Source: Arion vulgaris (Eukaryota > Mollusca > Gastropoda > Stylommatophora > Arionidae). Taken from it: DNA of 64,000 nucleotides. The translations under genes were made by a program, and so were the position numbers. The stretch lies in assembly GCA_020796225.1 (NCBI GenBank), contig CM036762.1, forward strand, positions 52,661,407-52,725,406. The letters run 5' to 3'. The notes below the pieces were generated by a model. It did not search any database. It saw nothing but the letters and a program-made list of their open reading frames with translations, and was not told the DNA's origin. Of this stretch, positions 45,092 to 56,400 are shown in pieces (the first letter of the stretch is position 1; each line of letters starts with the position of its first letter).

Positions 45092-46540
45092 AATAATAAT
45101 AATAATAATTCCTCTCGTACCGTTATACGTTACATAGGGCCTGCAAGTAATTTCTCCATACCGCTCTATACTGGGTAACTCGCTCAATCTCATCCATGGA
45201 ACTGAGACCGATATTTCTTGCCTCTCTCAGCAAAGTTCGTTTCAGGGTCTCCTTAAGTCGTCCTCTCTTTCTTGAGCCCTTTGCATCCCACTTCAATGCC
45301 TGCTTTGATATTCTTTGATCATTTCTCCTCAAGGTGTGCCCAACATATCTCCATCTTCTCTTTCTTATAATAGTTGTCAATAGTGGTTGACCAGACATTT
45401 CTCTGATTTCATCACTTCTCCTGAATTCGTTCCATTTTATATTCATTATTTTCGCAGACATCTATTTTCAAATGCATTCAACTTGCTTTCTATATCTTTA
45501 GTCATTTTCCAACTCTTGCTAGCATATGTTATGATTGATACAACATTTGAATTGAAAATTCGTAATTTAGTTTTAGTACTATATAACTTGCAGTTCCATA
45601 TTTTATTTAGACTTTTAAAAGCTGATGTTGCTTTGCCAATTCGTATCATAATTTCTTTTTAACATTTCCCGTGCAATAAAAATTGCTACCTAAATAGGTG
45701 AACTGCTCTGTTATTTTTATCATTTTAGATTCCAGGGTGATACCTGCATAACTTGCCATAGGTGTCTTCATTATATTTGTTTTTCATAGCTTATCTGCAA
45801 TCCAACTTTTGATGCTAAAGATGACAAGTTGTCTGTTTTTCTTTGCATATCTTGGTTGTTTCTACTTAACAAGGCAATATCATCTGCAAAATCCAAATCT
45901 TCTAGTTGACTATTTTCTACCCAATCGATGCCAGTTTCGCCTCTGCAACATTTTCGCATCACCCAGTCAATGGTCACTTCAAACAATAGCGGAGATAGAA
46001 TACAGCCTTGCTTTACTCCGGTTTCAACCATAAACCAGTCACTGGTCCACCATCAGTGCGAACTGCACACTGTGAACCATCATAGAGGCTCTTTATAATG
46101 TTTATTATTTTGTCTGGTATTCCATAGCATCTCAGAATATTCCACAGAGAGATAATGTGTAGACTATCAAAGGCTTTTTTAAAATAGATGAAATTTAGTA
46201 TGAGTGGTTGTTGCTTCTCAATATGTTCCTCCAAAATTAGTCGTAGGGTAATTATTTGGTCTAAGCAGCTTCTCCCAGGTCTAAAACCAGCTTGTTCTTC
46301 TCTCAGGGTTGTGTCCACTGCTCCTTTGATTCTATTAAGAATGATTTTGCAGAAAATCTTGGTCATTACTGATAATAGGGTGATCCCTCTCCAGTTGTTG
46401 CAATCTTTGAGATCACCTTTTTGGGGATCTTAACAATTATTCCCTTCTTCCATTGATCTGGGACAGTTTCTTCTTCCCATACTTTATTAAATAGTTCTTG
46501 CACCTGGCTAATAGTTGTATCATCAGTCGCTTTACAACGT
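45092..46540 (-). mobile_element. LA LINE, longest copy (1.45 kb), inserted in S2
   Basis: 5'-truncated non-LTR retrotransposon with 12-bp TSD acaacgtacaat at 45080-45091 and 46541-46552 and an (AAT)n tail. Minus-strand blocks in order: VWEEETVPDQWKKGIIVKIP (finger), REEQAGFRPGRSCLDQI and KKAFDSLH (palm), GVKQGCILSPLLF, LEDLDFADDIALLSRN (catalytic FADD box), YSTKTKLRIFNSNVVSIITY (thumb), then IRKRRWRYVGHTLRR and KGSRKRGRLKETLKR. Frameshifts between blocks make it inactive. The 5' endonuclease domain is absent. The motifs place it among RTE/CR1-like LINEs; the clade is not settled. Confidence 0.93.
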
Positions 46541-46584
46541 ACAACGTACAATCGCTGCTATAAAAATAGGTATAGCTCACATAG

Positions 46585-46878
46585 TTAGTCTTTCCTCTTG
46601 GGCCTGTGGGCGGCGCATAGGGCAGAGGTCATAGTTCTCCATGTCTCGCGGTTCGTTGCTATCTGTTTTAGGTCTTTAATGTTTACTAGGCCCATCGTTA
46701 GCCTTCTCTGGTGATGGTTCTACGCAGAGTCTCTCTTGGTCTTCCTCGCTTTCTTTTCCCTCTGGTGTCCATATGAGGATTGGTAAGAGTCTTCTCTCAT
46801 CCATTCTAATGTGTGGCCGATGTAGTTCCAGCGGCGCTTTCTTATAAATTTGATACATTTTCTTGCTAGTCTTTGTCT
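46585..46878 (-). mobile_element. LK LINE 3' end with TSD
   Basis: Perfect 14-bp TSD tatagctcacatag at 46571-46584 and 46879-46892. The minus frame gives KKAPLELHRPHIRMDERRLL and WTPEGKE, a LINE C-terminus. Confidence 0.9.
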
Positions 46879-46892
46879 TATAGCTCACATAG

Positions 46893-47195
46893 GAAGGGCG
46901 ATAATCATTTGATCATAATTTGAAAACAATAACAGAGTGGTTCCAGCTTTGTTGACTTGATTTGCAGACGTAGCGTAGTAGGTCAATTATCGTTAGCAAG
47001 TTCGACATAGAAAACAAGCACCAAACAAAATGTGCATCGTTTCATTTATGTTAGTGCTGTAAAAGTTGAACTACTTTTCAACATTGCATCGTTGGATGTT
47101 GTCGAATATATTTGGAAAGCTCTTCATGCAATACAGAGACTGATAATTTTGTGTTCTCCATTCATTCACGACAAGTTTAGTTCGCATTCAATAAA
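46893..47195. other. upstream region of esterase gene
   Basis: No convincing TATA box or initiator is seen. Transcription start and any 5' non-coding exon remain unknown. Confidence 0.4.
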
Positions 47196-47432
47196 ATGGG
47201 GATGTCAGTGTTGTTAATTGCTCGTGTACTGTACATCTCGATGTGTATTTATATTGTCTACAGTTCAGACGACAAATTCCTTGAAGTAATATCTCCAGCA
47301 GGAACATTTAAAGGAACTGCACTTCTGTCACTTCAAGGACATATTTACACAGCATATTGGCAATACCTTAGCGTTGCCACCAGTAGGCAGACTACGTTTT
47401 GCAAAAACCCCAAACCATATCCAAAAATGGAA
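47196..47432 (+). CDS. esterase exon 1 (signal peptide, N-terminus)
   Basis: ATG at 47196, chosen as the first in-frame Met before a hydrophobic stretch (VLLIARVLYISMCIYIVYSS, residues about 5-24) that reads as a secretory signal. Then SPAGTFKGT, matching the family start (V.T..G.v.G). Around residues 53-72 the expected IPYA.PPVGRLRF motif is only found in another frame (PPVGRLRFAK). Compensating indels around 47355-47430 restore the frame by PKPYP. Donor gtacgt at 47433. Confidence 0.78.
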
Positions 47433-50400
47433 GTACGTTGATTATATTTTTTTGGTAAAACTTATGTACACTTACTTTAATTTTCCGATCTAGCAGTCAT
47501 CTGAGCATTTGCTCTTCGACTTGAGGCAATGGCAGTGAATTTACTGATCTGTCTGAGTTGTGGTGTGCTAGCGTAGAGAGTGTTTACAACATCTGGAAAT
47601 GGGGTAGGTACTTGTGACATAGGTCACTGAGTATGTACACATACCTTTAGTTGAAATTTTAAAAACATATTAAGCACAACACTTGGCCACGTTAAACGTC
47701 ACAGGAGTTTGAAGAGAATGGTAATGAAAGGCATTGTTCCCGAAGTACGAGACATTGAACATGACGCTGGAGAACTTGCTAGAGACATGTTTTTAAGGCG
47801 GCTGTGATGAAAGCGGCATTCCAAGAGATGCTATAACTCGAGTCAAAACCATACAAAGTTGTTACTACAATCTAGTTCGTGTCAAGATTATAATACTGAT
47901 AATATTTAATATTATTTTTCTGTCTCACACAGCATGTTTTTGATGCTACACACATTGCACCTACCTGCATACAACCATCTGGTATTGACCTGGGAAGTCC
48001 ATCTCAAGAGGATTGTTTATACTTGAATGTTTATGTTCCAGATCAGGTTAGATAACTTCAATATTTCTTATATTATAAACATGGCTAGAGTAAAAAGCAA
48101 ATGCTGTAACCTACCAGCTAGCCCCATTGTTAAGGCACCCAAAAATCTCACTGATAGCTAAACAACAGATGATCTACAGCATTTTCATACCTACTTTGTG
48201 TTATCAGAGCCAGACATGGACAATGAACAAAGCACAGTCACAAAAATAACTACATGTGAAATGCTGTGGCTGCAAAAGATTACCAACAACACCAGAAAAG
48301 ACAGTCACCAACATCAGCATAAGAAAGACAGTTGGCACAGAACCTTGCTTGAATTACATTGAGAAATAAAGAATGAAGTGATTTGGCCACTTAATAAGAA
48401 TGCATCCAAATTCCACAGTATACAGTCTTTTACAACAGAACATCAGGAAAGAAGGTGAGAGGACAACTACAAAAAAAGTGGTTAGATGGTATATCAGAAT
48501 CCTGTCAAAGAGCCAAAATAACAATCACTCAAGTCACCAGAACAGCGCAAGACAAAACAGAAAACCATGACACTGGGCAACAACCCGGTAGCAGTGTGAC
48601 AACAAAAAAATAAGAAAATATTAGAAACAATTCTTATGTTGGTCATTTTGTTTCAGATGATCATGCCTCTCCACAACTCTCTCCCTGGTGCAGTTTATCA
48701 ATTCTGATGTCAATCATTTGTCGAACAACGGTGTCAGACCATCCAACATCTTCTCCCTCTGACTTGCATGATCACTCCTTCCTTATATTTACCTGTTGTC
48801 ACCAAATATTCGACCAAATAGAAACGTTTCTAATGAAAATCTGGGAATAAAAATGAATAATGAAATATACTAAAACAATAGTGACGGGAAATTACATACA
48901 CCACACATATAACTACGAAAACTTACCTAATACGTCACAACGAAGAGTTGCACAGAAATGTCGAAATATTCACAAAATAGATGAGACTGTAGTAAAACTA
49001 TTTGATTGGCAAAACACGTAATCACAAAGTACTGTAGTTTTACAAAAACAATGACAAAATACAGCAACGTTTCGACCAACAAGGCCTTTATCAAGCAAGC
49101 GAACAACAGGAGTGATAAATTTAAAAAAACAAATGGACGACCAAATACAAACGTTCTAATGAAAATCTGGGAATAAAAACGAATAACGAAATATACTAAA
49201 ACAATAGTGACGGGAAATTACATACACCACACATATAACTACGAAAACTTACCTAATACATCACAACGAAGAGTTGCAGAGAAATGTCAAATATTCACAA
49301 AATAGATGAGACTGCAGTAAAACTATTTGTGATTACGTGTTTTGCCAATCAAATAGTTTTACTGCAGTCTCATCTATTTTGTGAATATTTCACCAAGTAT
49401 TCCACACCTCTTCTTCGCATTATGTGCTCAAAGAACATTGATTGCCTAAATCCTGTTCTTTTGATAAGGTTTCTTTGTGTGCAATCCTCTTTTAAACTTC
49501 ATTATTTTTTTTTTTCCCATTATGGGTTTTCAGCATTCTTTTGTAAAACTAAATCTCTGCTGCTTTTATCGATCTTATTGATTGTTTGTTTATTGTCCAC
49601 ATTTTTATGCCATAAATAAGTTTTGATGTAATATAGTACTCTTTTCCACAGTGTTGTTGATAGTGAATTTCCCAACAGTATGTTTTTCATTTTCATAAAA
49701 GCTGTTTTTGCAGCAGCTACACATTTTGTTAACAAATTTTGTAGGTGTTTTTTTTTAAGTGAATATTTTATATATTTCTTCACATGTGAATTCATATATT
49801 TAATTTTTGTGTCTCTATATCAGGACACTGAAGTTGAACCTATCCTAAAGAAAGTTTTATGTTTTTATGTCATGAGTGGAGGATTACTTCATGGGATTCG
49901 TCATCGAGAATACATGACCGGAATCTTGTTGCTGTGGTATGACTTGTGTCTTCTTTTTAGAACAGGTTATATAAGTATAGCATTCTTGTCACTTTTGTCA
50001 CAGTGTTGTCATACAAGAAGAGATTGGTTTGAAATAGAAGACATCAGGTAAAAAGTCGGTAGCAAACATCGGTACTGAACTTCATCAAGAAACAACAAAT
50101 AAATGGCTCAACCACATAAGCAGATTACCAGCAGACAGTGTGCTTCAAAGAGCAATGTTACTCTGCTATGGATCGAAATGACATTGTTCACGCATTGAGA
50201 GAGTCTTTCCGAACAGAGGAGTTTCAGGCTGTGAATCCCACTCGCAGACCAGATTGAGAGAGTGTCAATATTGGTGCTGCCCGAAAAGAACAACATACTA
50301 AATATGCAAAGAGATTGATTAACTCTTTCCACGCCCATTTATTTCCTCAATTTTTAAGCAGTTAATTCAAGGAAGTAAAAAAAAAAAACATTTTAAATTA

Positions 50401-53400
50401 CGATCCCAACTACTCGTCAATAAATAAACATATATGTATTATTAAATATTAAATTGAAAAAACTGGACAACCCAATAGAATAACAAGGTTGAAAAGTAGT
50501 AGAAGTAAAATAGTAGAAGTAAAACTAGAAAGACTTCTTATAAGGAAGCAACTCTATGGCGCAGTGTGCGGCTTAAAGCGTGCAACGGATTTCCGCCGTG
50601 GTGCAGTGTGCGGCTTAAAGCGTGGAAATAGTTAATCAACATCAAACTGACGTGTTGGGTCACTGGACGCTGCTGGATTTGCTGAGGCGGAGATCGAAGC
50701 ACCTATGGACATGTCCAGAGTGCTATGATGATAGTCCTCAAATAACTGATAACTGAATGTTACTCTAATACAGTGTATACAATGCAAAAGGTGGATGCAG
50801 AGATAACAGAGGCGACGAAATGCACTGTTTATGAAGTTCACACAAAAGCCAGGATTAAAAGTCTCTTCTTATCCTGACGCTATGAGGCAAAAACATGATT
50901 AGAGAAAAGAGGAAAGTAAGAAAAAGACTTCTAAGTGGAAGAAACTGAATGCAGAAGAAGATGAAGACTTGTAAATGCTATAATTGTGTTATTGTCAGTT
51001 TGTTCATATGTTCGACAGGGAGATGTATTAGTTGTCTTACTGTCTCTGTGTTCATATGTTCAACAGGGAGATGTATTAATTGTCTTACTTGTCTCACAGC
51101 ATTCTGTGTTCATATGTTCAACAGGGAGATGTATTAATTGTCTTACTGTCTCTGTGTTCATATGTTCAACAGGGAGATGTATTAATTGTCTTACTGTCTC
51201 TGTGTTCATATGTTCAACAGGGAGATGTATTAGTTGTCACCTTCAACTACAGACTGTCCTGGCTGGGATTTGTGAAAGGCAACACATCTGAGCTACCTGG
51301 TAACCAGGGCATGTGGGATCAACTAATGGCTTTACAGTGGGTCAAAGACAACATTAAATCATTTGGAGGAGACCCAGAAGACATTACTGTTGGTGGGAAT
51401 TCCATGGGAAGTGAAAGTATATCTGCATTGAGTATCATTCCACATGGCATGGGATTGTTTACTAAGGTATGTTTAAATAATAATAATAATTCCTCTCGTA
51501 CCGTTATATGTTACATAGGGCCTGCAAGTAATTTCTCCATACCGCTCTATCCTGGGCAACTCGCTCAATCTCATCCATGGAACTGAGACCGATATTTCTT
51601 GCCTCTCTCAGCAAAGTTTGTTTCATGGTCTCCTTAGGTCGACCTCTCTTTCTTGAACCCTTTGCATCCCAAGGTATGTTTACAACTGGTTACTTTCTCA
51701 TTTTGTTATGAACAATCTAGATTTATTTAGAATGTCATCAAGGCACTGTTTCTGCAAAACTACCAACACATGCTTCATGGGATGAGGTGGGGGTGGTACT
51801 GTGGCTAAGTGGTTAAGCCCTTGCCTTGTAATCCAAAGGTTGGGAGTTCGAATCCAGACCGCACCTTTCTGTTCACAAATACATTTTTTTCAGAGACCCA
51901 TAGGATTGTTGCTGAAGCAACGGAGTTCATATTTTGTGCAACACTCTTGGCAGGTGGCATGCTATTTCTGCGGAGAGGGGCCAGGCCATATGGGGTCAAA
52001 TCCCTTTGCAATGAAGTCAGACGTTCAGCTTTAAAAATATACTACATCACTTATTTAGTTGAGTTTTTTTTTCTGTGATCAGCTCATTGGTCCTGCTAGA
52101 TCATCAAGCTTATTGTCAGGACAAAGTCCCTAGTCTTCTTCAGGTCCAGCTCAACAAAGATTCACCTTTGCTGCTACCGATTTTAGGTGATCTTCTTCAT
52201 CTTCTTTGCTTTCGTTCTTTACGACCAATTTTAATCACTCTTTATGATATTGATCTTTGCAGAAACGTGTATACGTTGCACATTAGTTTGGTAGGCCCTA
52301 AATGCATAGACTTCTACATGTTTAGGACATGTGCATTTGATTTCAGCTAAACCTCCTTAGTCACCTCTTATCACATGCATGGCAGGTAACAGTGGTTTAT
52401 TCTTTACACCCCAAATTTGGGTCCCGGTAACCACTCAGGCGACCCATGTAATATATATCAAGTAAATTTCAAATCGTTTAATATTCTGCAAATATACAGG
52501 GTGTTCAAGATAATAGCAGCCTGTGAATGGAGTCAATCTGGCATATATTTATGAAAATGAGAAGGTTCAGTTATGACGTAGTATAGGTCAAGGTTATGTG
52601 ACGGTATGTAATTGTAGTGCGGAAGGGGCGATGAACAAATGTGACGTAAACGAGCTAGTCAGAACCGGTTTAAATAGTACATAAACATAACGCGATAGAT
52701 TATCTGGCAACTTTCGATTTGTCAATGGGGCTGCTTTAATCTTGAACACCCTGTATAATAAGCAGGAATAATGGAGGTGAGGGGATAAGTCAATAACAAA
52801 TATTTAGCGCTTAATTTTGCTAAACTATCGTGTTTTTAATATCTCATATGTGCTGTTTTTGCTCAGGAGAAGGGGGTTTTAAGGTAAAGGTGGCCAAGGT
52901 TCAAAGGGTTAATATTGCAACTATTTTCTAAGATTGACTGTTACTCAGTGCGTAAGTTTAGAAAACTGTAATGCATCTCAGTTCTGGTGAATCTGCAAAA
53001 ATACTCCAGACATTTTTTAGTTTGTACAATTGTGTTTAGTTTTGTGTGTAATCTTTGTGTGGATTTGTGGTATAATTCCAGGCTCTGTTGATGAGTGGTG
53101 CCATGTTTAGCTCTCCATCAACTCCTGGCTCATCTGATGAACTTCTAGATCTGTTGACTGACCGTGTTGGATGTAAATAGAAGTATTGATCACACTGTCA
53201 GATGTCTCCGAGAGTTACCTGCAGACAAATTTATACTTCCTGTTGAGGGTCGTCTTACTAACAAATTCACTACAATTGATTTGGACTTGTTTCCTTTCCC
53301 GATCACTGATCTGATCAAAGACAAGGAATATCTCAGAAAGGTTGGATTCTACAACAGGGATTATGTTGTATCCTTAACAAATAATGAAGGTGCAGTTGAG

Positions 53401-56400
53401 TTCTTTGGACCATTTGATCTTGGAGCAGGTATGGAAGTTTTACCTATTATCTTGATTATATTAAATTTTGTTAGTTGTACCTAGTATTTTAACAAGCAAA
53501 GAAACAAAAGCAAAACCTTTGAGAACATGTGTTTTTTATGTGTTAACTTATAGGATACAACCAACCACCACTAACAGCATACAATAAAAGAGATCAGGTA
53601 CTAGAGCGAAGGGAAGACCAAGAAAAGATGGATAGACAATATCAAGACCACACTACATAAACACGGATATAACACAACAAGGGCGACTCTTCTGGCCCTA
53701 GAACGCAAATTAAAGCTCCCATCCCTACACTTAGCGGCAAGAGTGGACAACCAAGTTCATATTCCACCTGGGGAAAGACAATAAACATATTGATGGGAAT
53801 CATGAACCATAACACAAGCATTACAAAAACAACATCGAATCTTTTGAAACAAAGTGCTATAGACAAATTTGTGGAATGCCATAATCAGAGAAGTGAAGAA
53901 TAAAAATATAGACATCCTATGAGATCTGAACATTGAGGAACTTTGGTTCCTTCCTTCCTTTCGTTCGCTTGAAATACTGTCTATATATTCAATGTTGTCT
54001 CTGTGTGTGTGTGTGATCCAGAAGCACTTGAACTGAAAGTCTTGGCTCGGTATCATGGACATCGTAACCCTTCGGTTTGCTGCCATGAACACCGTAAATC
54101 TGGGGAATCTGTGGCTTTTCTGCCAGTCCGCGGAGTTGAACCGCACTCACAGAGGACTTGTCACCCGTAATCCAACGCGCTACGAACACGCTGGGCAGAT
54201 GGGCTGTCTCTTGTGTAAACTTGACTGTATTTTGTAGGTCGGAGGTCCATGCAGTTTTCTTTCTATTGGAACATTGGTCCATAAACAACATGATGCTCTG
54301 GATACTATCATAAACATCATGTTCATTGAAAGTCGCAGTGGTTTTGAGAGAGCAGTACTGAAGGGCCTGAAAGATGAGGAGGGGATAGCCAAGAATACGG
54401 TGCCAATAAGACATCAATGAAACCTTGAACATGAAGTTGAAGAGGTGGGATGCCCATGTGTTGCCGGGCTTGCAAGGGAGCAAAGAATAGTAACACTGCA
54501 ACCTACAAGGCATGTCATAAAAGGCGACTGAGGTAGGGGCCTAGGGAAGCTATCCTAGAAAATAAAAAGCGTCACAAAAATCGGATGTGCTGGCCTACTT
54601 GTAGGTGCATAACTGGCACAACGTACAATCACTCTTAGGCTCAGATCACATACAAATCACAAAGAGTGGTTTCACAAGTGGTTGATATGGAGCATTCAAA
54701 GAAAAAGAAGTAAAAGAGACTGGAGAACTTGTTAACTATCACCCAGGTCACTAGAGCAGCGCAAAAAACAAAAACAGAAAAATACAACATTGGGCAACAA
54801 TCTGGTAATAGTGTGACCACAAATGAAGACAGAAACAAAGTGCAATACTCTCAGCAGGTTATATGACATTTCTGCAGAGAAGGACTGATCCATATGTGGG
54901 AAATATGGTACAATGAAGAGAATACTTCACCTTCAGACTCTTATAGGAACACTAAGTGCGATGATATCAGTTGTAACCAGTCTTACAGTTTTACCTGAGT
55001 TTATGTTGAAAAATACATTTAGGTGCCCATGAATTTACAAGTCTTTAAAGGTCTCTTCTTCTTCTTCTTTGCGTTCTGTTTCGTATGCTTGTCTAAACCA
55101 TGAGATGGGTTGCCTCTATGAAGCTGCATGTCAGTTGAAGTTCTTCGAGAGTTCCCCATAGCTTGGTCTGTAGACTTTGTTCATGAGGCCATGTTTCATT
55201 TCGTTGGTGTATGTATGATGGACATGACTGCAGGGTGTGCTCTGGAGTTTGTGTTTCTGTCTGGCATGCACATTGTGCAGTCTAAGCAGGCTTTATTCTG
55301 TGCATGTGGTGGTTGAGCCTGCAGTGACCTGTTCTTTGGCGAAAGATTGTTGTGTGCTGTTTTCTGTTTAGTCTGCTGATGGGATCTTGTGGGTGTTTGC
55401 TGTGGGTTTGTTGCCTCCATACCTCTTTTTACTTTCACTTGATATGTGTCTTGATTTCTGGTAGTGACACTGGGTGTTTGTGTTTCCTTTTAAAGATCTA
55501 AATCCGAAGAATTGAATCCATTGCGTCAGGTTTTACCCCATATGGCTGAATCCCTCGGTGCAGAAATGGCACGCCTCCTGCCGAGAGTACTGAACAAAGC
55601 ACAAACTCTGTAGCTCCGACAATAATCCTATGGGTCTCTGAAAAAATGCACCAGTGAACCAAACGGTGTGGCCTGGATTCAAACCCAGGACCTTTGTAAT
55701 GCAAGGCAATGGCTTAACTCTTTCCGTATGCAGTTATTTTCTCAGTTTTGCACAGATAATTCAAGGGAGGTAAAAAAAGCAATTTAAAACAACAAAAATC
55801 ATAACTACTTGCCAATAAATAAACATATATATATCTGATTATATGCTGATGTTAATAAATTGGACAACCCAATAGAATAACAAGATTAAAAAGTAGTAGA
55901 AGTAAAATAGTAGAAGTAAAACTAGAAAGACTTTTATAAGGGAAACAACTCGAATGGCGCAGTGTACTACAAATAGCGTACAACGGAAATACGCTGCGGC
56001 GCAGTGTGCGGTGATTGACGTGGGAAGAGTTAACCTTTTAACCACAGAGACTCATGGATGTACAAGGAAGACACAGAATACTTCTCATATCTAAATTGTT
56101 TATCGGTTTTTTTCTTTTGTCCAACAGATCCAGATACAATGTCAGCCAGTTTCTTAAGTCAGAAATTCAACATTCCAGTCTCTGTTTGTGAGAAGATTTT
56201 AGCCTGGTACCAACAGCCTGACCACTTCACCTTTAACCCTGCATATGATATTCTTGATGATTACATTTTAGCAGCACCAACATACAAATTTCTACAAGTT
56301 GCTGTATCAGACATTAATGGTAATACTTAAAGGGGGTGCACTGTCATCTATATGTTGGTAAAGCGCCCGTATGGTGCCGGGGCCTGCAAGGAAAGCAAAT

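Noticed and set aside
47032..47217. Alternative upstream 61-codon frame before the esterase start
   Set aside because: Different frame from exon 1 and no signal-like or family feature.
51796..51870. tRNA gene (Thr-like) at the S4 head
   Set aside because: No matching acceptor stem, and the identical head is followed by the same SINE body at other loci.
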